Shown here: one piece after another, positions 1 through 5,079 of the stretch
Numbering within the stretch: the stretch's first letter is position 1
Layout of the letters: the number at the start of each line of letters is the position of its first letter
NCBI GenBank assembly: GCA_022822575.1
Contig: JAJEBJ010000171.1
Location: 1 to 6,012 of the forward strand
DNA length: 6,012 bases
Direction: 5' to 3'
Origin: Alphaproteobacteria bacterium
GTDB taxonomy: Bacteria; Pseudomonadota; Alphaproteobacteria; SP197
The notes under the pieces: generated by a model
The model's database searches: none
What the model saw: the letters and a program-made list of their open reading frames with translations, nothing else
Told to the model about the DNA's origin: nothing
Program-made: the position numbers and the translations under genes

Positions 1-69
1 GAAGCCGCTGACCGTCCAAGTCGACCTTTCCTTGCCATCTCAAAGGCCTTGGCCAAGAGGTACACTTAG
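1..69 (+). CDS. Possible 3' end of an upstream gene (22 codons, then TAG)
   Basis: Reading from base 1, 22 sense codons are open and end in TAG at 67-69. The peptide ends in ISKALAKRYT and is basic, as many C-termini are. I do not recognise a family. A 22-codon open stretch is common by chance in GC-rich DNA, and another plus frame (from base 2) is also open across this region, so this is only a candidate for the tail of a gene lying to the left of the window. No U-tract terminator follows it; only small GC-rich inverted repeats are seen between 77 and 120. Confidence 0.2.
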   Translation, partial: EAADRPSRPFLAISKALAKRYT

Positions 70-136
70 GCGCCCGTGCGCGGACCCGAGTGCGCATGGC
101 CGCGCAGGCGAAAAATCGCCGTCAGATGAAACACTG

Positions 137-165
137 TTGACAACAAATCATTTGCCAACGATATT
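137..165 (+). promoter_or_regulatory. Sigma70-type promoter for the NTPase gene pair
   Basis: A perfect -35 hexamer TTGACA lies at 137-142. After a 17-bp spacer comes GATATT at 160-165, which matches the -10 consensus TATAAT at 4 of 6 positions. Transcription would start near 172, leaving a leader of about 24 nt before the GTG start at 196. The patch is clearly more AT-rich than the surrounding DNA. The -35 box sits inside the palindrome TGTTGACAACA (135-145), and further copies of the same core fall in the spacer and just past the -10. Repression by a protein bound to these sites is therefore likely (inference). Confidence 0.6.
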
Positions 166-184
166 GTTGCCAACTGATTTGTTG
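141..184. repeat. Perfect 10-bp inverted repeat spanning the promoter
   Basis: CAACAAATCA at 141-150 and TGATTTGTTG at 175-184 are exact reverse complements, separated by 24 bp that include the -10 box. The arms incorporate half-sites of the GTTGNCAAC array, one from its first unit and one from its fourth. The left arm lies upstream of the predicted transcription start, so this would act as DNA (an operator with two-fold symmetry about position 162-163) rather than as an RNA hairpin. Confidence 0.5.
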
Positions 185-189
185 GGAAG
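184..189 (+). promoter_or_regulatory. Ribosome-binding site deciding the GTG start of gene A
   Basis: GGGAAG ends 6 nt before GTG at 196, and no ATG in the same frame is better placed. The conserved start of the ATPase domain (FFDRVVELDALEERV) begins at about residue 15 when the protein starts here, which fits a short N-terminal lead. Confidence 0.5.
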
Positions 190-195
190 TGCGCA

Positions 196-1455
196 GTGAT
201 CAGAAAAGGCGGAAGCAACTGGGTCGACGGAGACCGGTTCTTCGACCGGGTGGTCGAACTCGACGCGCTCGAGGAGCGCGTTCGCGAGGGAACCCACACG
301 CTGCTCACTGCGCAGCGCCGCATGGGCAAGACGAGCCTCGTGCGGGAGCTCCTCCGCCGGCTGGCGGAGTCCGGCGAGTTCGACACGGTGTTCGTCGATC
401 TGGAGGCCGCGATGGACCCGGCCGACGCGGTCGCGGAAATCGGGGTGCAGGCGAGGCCGCTGGGCGGCGCCTGGGACCGGATCAAAGGCAGTTTCGCGAA
501 TGTCCTGCGTGAGGCCGGCGACCGTTTCGAGGAGCTTGCAGTCGCGGACATGAGGGTCAGGCTGCGGGCGGGAATCGACGCCGGAAACTGGCCGCAGCGA
601 GGCGACGCGATCTTCTCGGCGCTGGCGTCGGACGACAAACCGGTCGTACTGGCTGTCGACGAACTTCCGATCCTCGTCAGCCGGCTGCTCAAGGACGGCA
701 CCGGGATCGTGACGACGCAGGGCAGGCAATCCGCGGACGAATTCCTCAGCTGGCTGCGCAGGAACGGCCAGACCCATCGCAGACAGGTCACCATGCTCCT
801 GTCCGGCAGCGTGGGTCTTGAACCGCTCCTGGAACAGGCCGGACTCAGCGCTCACGCTAACATCTATTCTGCCTACGATCTGAGGCCGTGGAGCGAGGAC
901 ACCGCCGCAGCCTGTCTGGCGGAACTCGCTGGAACCTACGGAATCGGTCTTCCCCCGGAGGTCGGCGAGGACATGTGCCGGCGCCTGCGCTGCTGCATCC
1001 CGCACCACGTCCAGATGTTCTTCGACAAGTTGCACGAACATTTGCGGCACGAGGGCCGGCGAAACGCCACGACGGATGATGGGGAGCGGGTCTATCTGCA
1101 CGAGATGCTGAGCGTTCGGGGGCAGGCCGACCTGCAGCATTACGAAGGCAGGCTTCAGACGGTTCTCGGAAAGTCCGGCTATCCGGTCGCCCTGGAGATA
1201 CTGAGCGCAACTGCCGTCGAAGGCCGCCTCGAACGCGACACCCTCGAACTGTACCCCGTGCACTTCGCGGCGCAGGAGGAGGTCGGCGCTCCTTCGGTCG
1301 AGGGCGTTCTGCATGTGCTCGAACATGACGGCTATCTGGAGCGCGAGGGCGGCGGCTACCGCTTCGTATCCGGACTGCTCGAAGACTGGTGGCGGGGCCG
1401 CTACGGCGCAAACTTCGAACCTGCCATCGAACGCGAACGGGGTATGGGCCGATGA
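196..1455 (+). CDS. P-loop NTPase of the archaeal-ATPase/STAND-like type (gene A)
   Basis: A 419-residue protein starting with GTG. The order of motifs is that of the P-loop ATPases usually annotated 'ATP-binding protein' and related to the archaeal ATPase family PF01637. An FFDR..EL entry segment at about 15-27 is followed by Walker A AQRRMGKTSL (39-48) with K45 and T46. Walker B is VVLAVDEL (150-157) with D155 and E156, then a sensor-like strand ending LLSGSVGLEP (201-210). A PLS/PWS-like segment (DLRPWSEDTA, 228-237) precedes a CCIPHHVQMFFDKL stretch (266-279), and a C-terminal winged-helix-like part (about 325-405) reads VLHVLEHDGYLEREGGGYRF. No signal peptide, membrane segment or effector domain is seen, so it is probably cytoplasmic. 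Its stop codon overlaps the start of gene B (ATGA), which implies translational coupling and probably partnership. The family is clear at superfamily level; the function is unknown. STAND-related ATPases often act as ligand-triggered switches, including in phage defence, but nothing here proves that. Confidence 0.9.
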   Translation: MIRKGGSNWVDGDRFFDRVVELDALEERVREGTHTLLTAQRRMGKTSLVRELLRRLAESGEFDTVFVDLEAAMDPADAVAEIGVQARPLGGAWDRIKGSFANVLREAGDRFEELAVADMRVRLRAGIDAGNWPQRGDAIFSALASDDKPVVLAVDELPILVSRLLKDGTGIVTTQGRQSADEFLSWLRRNGQTHRRQVTMLLSGSVGLEPLLEQAGLSAHANIYSAYDLRPWSEDTAAACLAELAGTYGIGLPPEVGEDMCRRLRCCIPHHVQMFFDKLHEHLRHEGRRNATTDDGERVYLHEMLSVRGQADLQHYEGRLQTVLGKSGYPVALEILSATAVEGRLERDTLELYPVHFAAQEEVGAPSVEGVLHVLEHDGYLEREGGGYRFVSGLLEDWWRGRYGANFEPAIERERGMGR

Positions 1456-3911
1456 CCGTCACCGCCCGAAAGTACAATCCGGGGTTCCTCACCGACGACG
1501 AGCTCGCGGCGTCCTTCTGCGTGCGGACGGACGAGTTCGAGTCCATGATCGAGGCTCTGCGCGAATGCACGGGAAGCGCGAACACGCATCAGATCGTCAT
1601 CGGCCCTCGCGGCAGCGGCAAGACGAGCCTGCTTCTGCGCGTTGCGGTGGAGATACGCCGGGACGAGAGCCTGTCCGGGCGTTTTTTCCCGATCGTCTTT
1701 GCGGAAGAAAGCTACGAGGTCTCCACCGTCGGCGAATTCTGGCTCGAGTGCCTGTCCCGGCTGGCCGGCCAGGCGCCGTCCGCGGAGGACGGCCCGGAAC
1801 TACATCGGACATACGAGGACCTCAATCAGATACGCGATGACCGGACGCTCGGGGACCGCTGTCTCGGTGCGCTCCAGGATTTCGCTGACCGCAAAGGCAA
1901 GCGCCTCGTTCTCTTCGTCGAGAACCTGAACATGTTGCTCGAAGACATCGGCGAAGACGATGCGGCCTGGCGTCTGCGCCAGACGTTCCAGACCGAACCT
2001 CGAATTCTCCTGCTGGCAAGCGCCACCAGCCGTTTCGAAGAGATCGACAATCCGGACAAGGCATTCTTCGAACTGTTCAGGGTGCTTCCGTTACGTCCTC
2101 TCGACAAGGACGACTGCGCGACCCTGTGGCAAGCGGTGTCGGGTCGGTGTCGGGCGCCGGAAACGATACAGGCGTTGCGGATCCTCACCGGCGGCAGCCC
2201 GCGGCTGCTCGCCATCGTTGCCCGTTTCGGGGCGGACCTCTCGTTTCGCGAACTGATGGCAGACCTTCTCGATCTGGTCGATGACCACACCGAGTACTTC
2301 AAGAGCCACCTTGACTCGCTGCCGGCACAGGAGCGGAAGGTCTATCTTGCTCTCGCACATCTGTGGAAACCGGCCACTGCCCGGGAAATCGCCCGTCGTG
2401 CCAGGCTGGATACAAACCAGTGCAGCGCACATCTGAAACGCTTGACCGAGCGGGGCGTTGTCGAGGTCGCCGGCGGCACCGTCCGCCGAAAGCTCTACTA
2501 CGTCGCCGAGCGACTCTACAACATCTACTACCTGTTGCGCCGGGCACGCGGTCAGGCTCCCCTGATCGAAGCCCTGATCCGCTTCATGGAGGGGTGGTAC
2601 TCGGTCGACGAACTGAAGCAGTTCGGCACCACAATTGCTAGCGAGGCGGCGGATCTCGATGACCGTACGCTGGGACTACACCGGATGGCGTTTCAACATC
2701 TGGTCCGGCTGCCGGTACTGGAAGCGCACCGCCAGGAATTGCTCTCGATCGCGCCGGCTAAGTTCGGCGATCTGGCGGGCGACATTGTCATCGATCCGGC
2801 ATCTTCATCCGGGGCTGAGAATCTTATCAGGAAGGCGTGGGCATTGGCGGCGCAAGGCCAGTTGGAGCATGCAGTGAATGCATGGTACGAGGCCATGGAA
2901 CGTTTCGGTACCGACAACTCCGGGTTGTTTCCCCTGGTCGTGGCCACAGCTCTCCTCGGCAAAGCAGGAGGCACTTTGGCGCTGTTGCACCGCCCGGAGG
3001 AAGCACTTGCAATTCTGGAAGGTGCCATTCATCGGTACGAAGAGAGCGATGCCCGCCCTTATGTCCACGTAGTGGCTCTGGCAATGGGCTGGAAGAGTAT
3101 CGCGCTGTTTCAGCTCAAACGTCTCGAGGAAGCCTTGACCGCGTCGAGCCGCTTGGTGGATCGCTTCGGGCAATGCGAGGCGCCGGAGATTGCCATACAG
3201 GTCGCCAGGGCACTCGAAAGCAAGATTCTCGCGCTCCTCAGGTTGCATCGGCTGGAAGAAGCGTTGGATGTCTCGAATGATGTCGTACGGCGCTTCGAGG
3301 GGAACGACACGCCGGAAATCCTGGACGTCGTCGCGGGGGCGCTCGTCGACAAGGGTTTGGTGCTCTTCATGCTGTACCGGCGCGAGGAAGCGCTGGAAGT
3401 CTGGAGCGAGGTCGAGAGGCGCTTCGGAACGGGTGAGACGCCCAGGATGCAAGACTCGGTAAGGGGCGCACTGCTGGGGAAGGCGGCCGTTGAATTGGTG
3501 AAGGGTCGGACCGCGCCGGCAATTGCCGCGGTTGACGGGATGTTCCAGAAGAGGGGTGCAAGGTCGCCGGAAATCGACTGGGCGGCGCACATGCTTCGTG
3601 CTGCAGCACGCCAGGCTGAAGGCGATGTTTCGGCAAGTGTGGGAGACGTTGAGGCCATGTTGGCAATCCTGCCGAGACTCGATGCGCTGCCCAGGGAAGT
3701 ACTGGACGACTTGTCCAGGATCATAGTGGCTCTCGGGGCAGAGAAAGTGCGGGACCTGATCAAGGTGTCGCCCTCGGCCGACTTGCTACTGCCGCTGACC
3801 ACGGCGCTGGAACAATCGCTCGGCGAGACACCGCGGGTGGCGAAGGAAGTGGAGGAGGTTGCCGAGGACATCCGGCGGGAGCTGGAAGAACTACGGAAGT
3901 CTATGACATGA
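1452..3911 (+). CDS. NTPase - winged helix - TPR-repeat protein (gene B)
   Basis: An 819-residue protein. The start ATG at 1452 overlaps gene A's stop (ATGA); an upstream in-frame ATG at 1389 lies deep in gene A and is less likely. Domains in order: a P-loop NTPase (about 10-290) with Walker A GPRGSGKTSL (51-60), an EESYEVSTVGEFW segment (85-97), and a Walker B-like strand RLVLFVENLN (151-160). The strand carries Glu157-Asn158 where Asp-Glu is usual. It is followed by a sensor-like strand LLLASATSRF (186-195), a PLRPLDKDD segment (213-221) and GGSPRLL (247-253), typical of STAND-type ATPases. A winged helix spans about 294-364 (REIARRARL...LKRLTERGVVEV). TPR-like repeats of 43 residues fill about 472-730, and a charged, probably coiled-coil tail covers about 787-819. 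The protein appears soluble with no effector domain. The likely reading is a sensor/switch partner of gene A, with the repeats as the ligand- or protein-binding surface (inference). From memory the NTPase part resembles proteins annotated only as 'tetratricopeptide repeat protein'; I could not check this. Confidence 0.9.
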   Translation: MTVTARKYNPGFLTDDELAASFCVRTDEFESMIEALRECTGSANTHQIVIGPRGSGKTSLLLRVAVEIRRDESLSGRFFPIVFAEESYEVSTVGEFWLECLSRLAGQAPSAEDGPELHRTYEDLNQIRDDRTLGDRCLGALQDFADRKGKRLVLFVENLNMLLEDIGEDDAAWRLRQTFQTEPRILLLASATSRFEEIDNPDKAFFELFRVLPLRPLDKDDCATLWQAVSGRCRAPETIQALRILTGGSPRLLAIVARFGADLSFRELMADLLDLVDDHTEYFKSHLDSLPAQERKVYLALAHLWKPATAREIARRARLDTNQCSAHLKRLTERGVVEVAGGTVRRKLYYVAERLYNIYYLLRRARGQAPLIEALIRFMEGWYSVDELKQFGTTIASEAADLDDRTLGLHRMAFQHLVRLPVLEAHRQELLSIAPAKFGDLAGDIVIDPASSSGAENLIRKAWALAAQGQLEHAVNAWYEAMERFGTDNSGLFPLVVATALLGKAGGTLALLHRPEEALAILEGAIHRYEESDARPYVHVVALAMGWKSIALFQLKRLEEALTASSRLVDRFGQCEAPEIAIQVARALESKILALLRLHRLEEALDVSNDVVRRFEGNDTPEILDVVAGALVDKGLVLFMLYRREEALEVWSEVERRFGTGETPRMQDSVRGALLGKAAVELVKGRTAPAIAAVDGMFQKRGARSPEIDWAAHMLRAAARQAEGDVSASVGDVEAMLAILPRLDALPREVLDDLSRIIVALGAEKVRDLIKVSPSADLLLPLTTALEQSLGETPRVAKEVEEVAEDIRRELEELRKSMT
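2865..3641 (+). repeat. Array of six TPR-like units, period 43 residues (129 bp), within gene B
   Basis: Units begin at the EEAL-type signature of the second helix: residues 472 (EHAV), 516, 559, 602 and 645 (all EEAL), and 688 (APAI). The spacing is 44, then 43 four times. A consensus reads EEAL-x5-V-x-RRFG-x3-TPE-x4-VA-x-AL-x2-K-x3-L-x2-L-x-R. The three central units are most alike; the first has an extra residue and the last is degenerate (KRGARSPE replaces RFGxxxTPE). This is longer than the classic 34-residue TPR, with extended loops after the RFG motif. Such helical solenoids normally bind proteins or peptides. Confidence 0.8.
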
Positions 3912-3991
3912 ACGAACTGACGGCGCCGGAGTCTAGGAGCAAGAAGCAAGCTCGAAGTGAGGGGTGTGCGGACAGGTTCAGCGGGCGATGA
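3908..3991 (+). CDS. Possible 27-residue small protein overlapping the end of gene B
   Basis: ATG at 3908 overlaps gene B's stop (ATGA), exactly as gene B overlaps gene A. GGAAG at 3895-3899 lies 8 nt upstream, a good ribosome-binding position. The 27-codon frame begins MNELTAPESRSKKQ and ends DRFSGR before TGA at 3989-3991. It is hydrophilic and basic with no recognised domain. It may be a true small third gene, the remnant of a longer lost one, or chance. The nested ATGA at 3988, opening a 14-codon frame, shows how easily such overlaps arise here. Confidence 0.25.
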   Translation: MNELTAPESRSKKQARSEGCADRFSGR

Positions 3992-4028
3992 CTCTCGCCT
4001 TGCGGCGGGTTGGCCCGGGACCGAGCTC

Positions 4029-4056
4029 ATGAGGATGATGACGGGATCATCCTCAT
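4029..4056. terminator. Perfect 11-bp hairpin between the converging operons
   Basis: ATGAGGATGAT (4029-4039) and ATCATCCTCAT (4046-4056) are exact reverse complements around a 6-nt loop GACGGG. The site lies 118 bp after gene B's stop and 24 bp after the dioxygenase gene's stop on the other strand, where a bidirectional terminator is expected. There is no T-run on either side, so it is not a classic intrinsic terminator. It may stabilise the 3' ends of both messages instead. Confidence 0.55.
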
Positions 4057-4079
4057 CCGAAGTGCGTGCTGACGGGATG

Positions 4080-4415
4080 TCAGGAGAGATTGAGTTCGAG
4101 GCGCTCGTTGATCCACAGGGCGTTGTCGCGGTGATCGGCGATGAAGTTGCCGGTCTCCGGGTGGATGAGGATGGAGAGGCCTTGGTGATTGCGGCAGAGC
4201 CAGGGGACCAGGCGGGCAAACTCGCCGGCGGGGAACTCCGCCATGAACATGGGGCTGGGGTGGGGTCCGACCGGTTCGTCCCTCATGCGTCCGAGACGGA
4301 CATCGAACGTTTCACCGATCGCCTCGCGCAACAGGAGTGCCTGGTCGCGGGTTGCGGCGTCATAGCTGACATGGGCATGCCAGATCGTGATGTCACCCGG
4401 GTCGGCGAAGGTCAT
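4080..4415 (-). CDS. DOPA 4,5-dioxygenase family protein (small vicinal-oxygen-chelate-like)
   Basis: A 111-residue protein, close to the usual length of the bacterial and fungal DOPA 4,5-dioxygenase-like family (PF08883 type). Family motifs are in order: WHAHVSYD (12-19) with H13 and H15, GPHPSPMF (50-57) with H52, LIHPETG (83-89) with H85, and DHRDNALWI (94-102) with H95. These histidines include the presumed metal ligands. Fungal relatives cleave the catechol ring of DOPA; for the bacterial members the substrate is generally not established, so only an extradiol-type ring-cleavage role can be suggested. The start ATG (4415-4413) overlaps the grxD stop as TGATG, and no strong ribosome-binding site is seen, so translation is probably coupled to grxD. 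A longer reading frame starting at 4499 would lie inside grxD and is rejected. Confidence 0.85.
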   Translation of the reverse strand: MTFADPGDITIWHAHVSYDAATRDQALLLREAIGETFDVRLGRMRDEPVGPHPSPMFMAEFPAGEFARLVPWLCRNHQGLSILIHPETGNFIADHRDNALWINERLELNLS

Positions 4416-4756
4416 CAGACAGGGTCGGTCTCGATTCCCATTTCGGCGAGGTGGCTCTGCAGTTCGCCGCTGACGTACATCTCCTTCATGATGTCGCATC
4501 CGCCCACGAACTCACCCTTGACGTAGAGTTGCGGAATGGTCGGCCAGTCGCTGTAGGCCTTGATTCCCTCGCGGATCTCCGGTGCCTCGAGGACGTTGAT
4601 CCCTTTGAAGCGCACCCCGAGGTGGGAAAGGATCTGGACGGACGCCGCCGAGAAGCCGCACATCGGGAACACCGGCGTTCCCTTCATGAAGAGAACCACG
4701 TCGTTCCCTCCGAGTTCCTGGTCGATCTGCTGCTTTGTGTGTTCGTTCAGTGCCAT
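4415..4756 (-). CDS. grxD: Monothiol CGFS glutaredoxin (Grx4/GrxD type)
   Basis: A 113-residue single-domain monothiol glutaredoxin of normal family length. Visible motifs are VVLFMKGTP (20-28), the active-site CGFS (33-36) with the single catalytic and cluster-ligating Cys33, WPTIPQLYV (71-79) carrying the cis-Pro75, and the glutathione-binding GGCD (85-88). Proteins of this type hold a [2Fe-2S] cluster between two subunits with glutathione, or together with BolA, and pass clusters to apo-proteins or signal iron status; they act in the cytoplasm. The start at 4756 is supported by the AAGGAG site upstream; a start at 4801 would add 15 residues without a comparable site. The 89-bp gap to bolA contains no recognisable promoter and only a 5-bp GC hairpin (TGCCG/CGGCA), so co-transcription with purL-bolA is likely but not certain. 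Confidence 0.96.
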   Translation of the reverse strand: MALNEHTKQQIDQELGGNDVVLFMKGTPVFPMCGFSAASVQILSHLGVRFKGINVLEAPEIREGIKAYSDWPTIPQLYVKGEFVGGCDIMKEMYVSGELQSHLAEMGIETDPV

Positions 4757-4765
4757 GGTGTCGGT

Positions 4766-4771
4766 CTCCTT
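4766..4771 (-). promoter_or_regulatory. Ribosome-binding site of grxD
   Basis: AAGGAG on the minus strand lies 9 nt before the ATG at 4756. It decides the start of grxD in favour of the 113-residue product. Confidence 0.7.
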
Positions 4772-4845
4772 CGAAGCGTCGTCATGTGCCGTGCCCGGCA
4801 ACTACCATAAGGAAGCCGCGTGCCGAAGGCCACAGGTGAGGGCCG

Positions 4846-5079
4846 CTAGCCCGGCGTGCGCGTGGTGAGTGCGAGGGCATGCAACTCACCACCCATCTTT
4901 CCCTTGAGCGCCCGGTAGACCAGCTGGTGCTGCTGCACCCGTGTCTTTCCGGCAAAGGCGCCGCTGACGACGGTGGCCGCATAGTGGTCGCCGTCGCCAC
5001 GCAGATCCTCGATCTCGATCGCGGCATCGGGGAAGGCCTCGAGAATGAGGTGTTCGATTTCCGCAGCGCTCATGGCCAT
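4846..5079 (-). CDS. bolA: BolA family protein (BolA2/IbaG-like)
   Basis: A 77-residue BolA-fold protein of the short type. Visible family features are the DGDHYAA strand (29-35), the FAGKTRVQQHQLVYRAL segment (42-58) and the invariant C-terminal histidine in ELHALAL (H67). That histidine is the expected ligand for a [2Fe-2S] cluster shared with a CGFS glutaredoxin, and such a glutaredoxin is encoded next door. Role: iron-sulfur cluster trafficking or iron sensing in the cytoplasm; the old label 'transcriptional regulator' is less likely for this short type. The start ATG at 5079 overlaps the purL stop as TGATG. A second ATG two codons later is possible, but GGGGGAG ends 8 nt before the first one. 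Confidence 0.95.
   Translation of the reverse strand: MAMSAAEIEHLILEAFPDAAIEIEDLRGDGDHYAATVVSGAFAGKTRVQQHQLVYRALKGKMGGELHALALTTRTPG

Larger units (their letters stand above)
136..195 (+). repeat. Four tandem 15-bp units with a GTTGNCAAC core (putative operator array)
   Basis: Four consecutive 15-bp units abut the start codon. Their first nine bases are GTTGACAAC (136-144), TTTGCCAAC (151-159), GTTGCCAAC (166-174) and GTTGGGAAG (181-189). The first three match the core at 8 or 9 of 9 positions; the fourth is degenerate (6 of 9) and includes the ribosome-binding site. Each good core is itself a small palindrome, GTTG-N-CAAC, as expected for a dimeric DNA-binding protein. The remaining six bases of the first three units are AT-rich. 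The array covers the -35, the spacer, the -10 edge and the leader, which suits cooperative repression. The binding protein is not known; the winged helix in gene B is one candidate. Confidence 0.6.

Noticed and set aside
43..57. Overlapping palindromes AAGGCCTT and CTTGGCCAAG
   Set aside because: They are short, not tied to a promoter or a second copy, and partly within a possible coding tail.
77..120. Small GC hairpins (TGCGC/GCGCA; GGCGA-AAAA-TCGCC) as a terminator for an upstream gene
   Set aside because: Stems are only 5 bp, no T-run follows on the plus strand, and GC-rich DNA produces such repeats by chance.
148..1326. Long minus-strand open frame (392 codons) opposite gene A
   Set aside because: It is the mirror of a GC-rich coding strand. 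Its translation is rich in Arg, Pro and Val with no recognisable motif, while the plus strand has clear P-loop ATPase motifs.
3988..4032. Further nested ATGA overlaps (3988 and 4029) suggesting a chain of tiny genes
   Set aside because: The frame from 3988 is 14 codons and the next runs antisense into the dioxygenase gene. Repeated ATGA here is explained by the GATGA-rich local sequence.
3110..4219. Minus-strand open frame of 369 codons across the end of gene B and the intergenic region
   Set aside because: Its product is a Ser/Ala/Arg-rich low-complexity sequence antisense to the TPR repeats, and it overlaps the dioxygenase gene in another frame.
3957..4526. Plus-strand frame of 189 codons antisense to the dioxygenase and grxD genes
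   Set aside because: The opposite strand encodes two proteins with well-conserved motifs; this frame shows none.
4757..4845. A separate promoter for grxD in the bolA-grxD gap
   Set aside because: I found no credible -35/-10 pair with proper spacing on the minus strand; only the ribosome-binding site and a 5-bp hairpin are visible.
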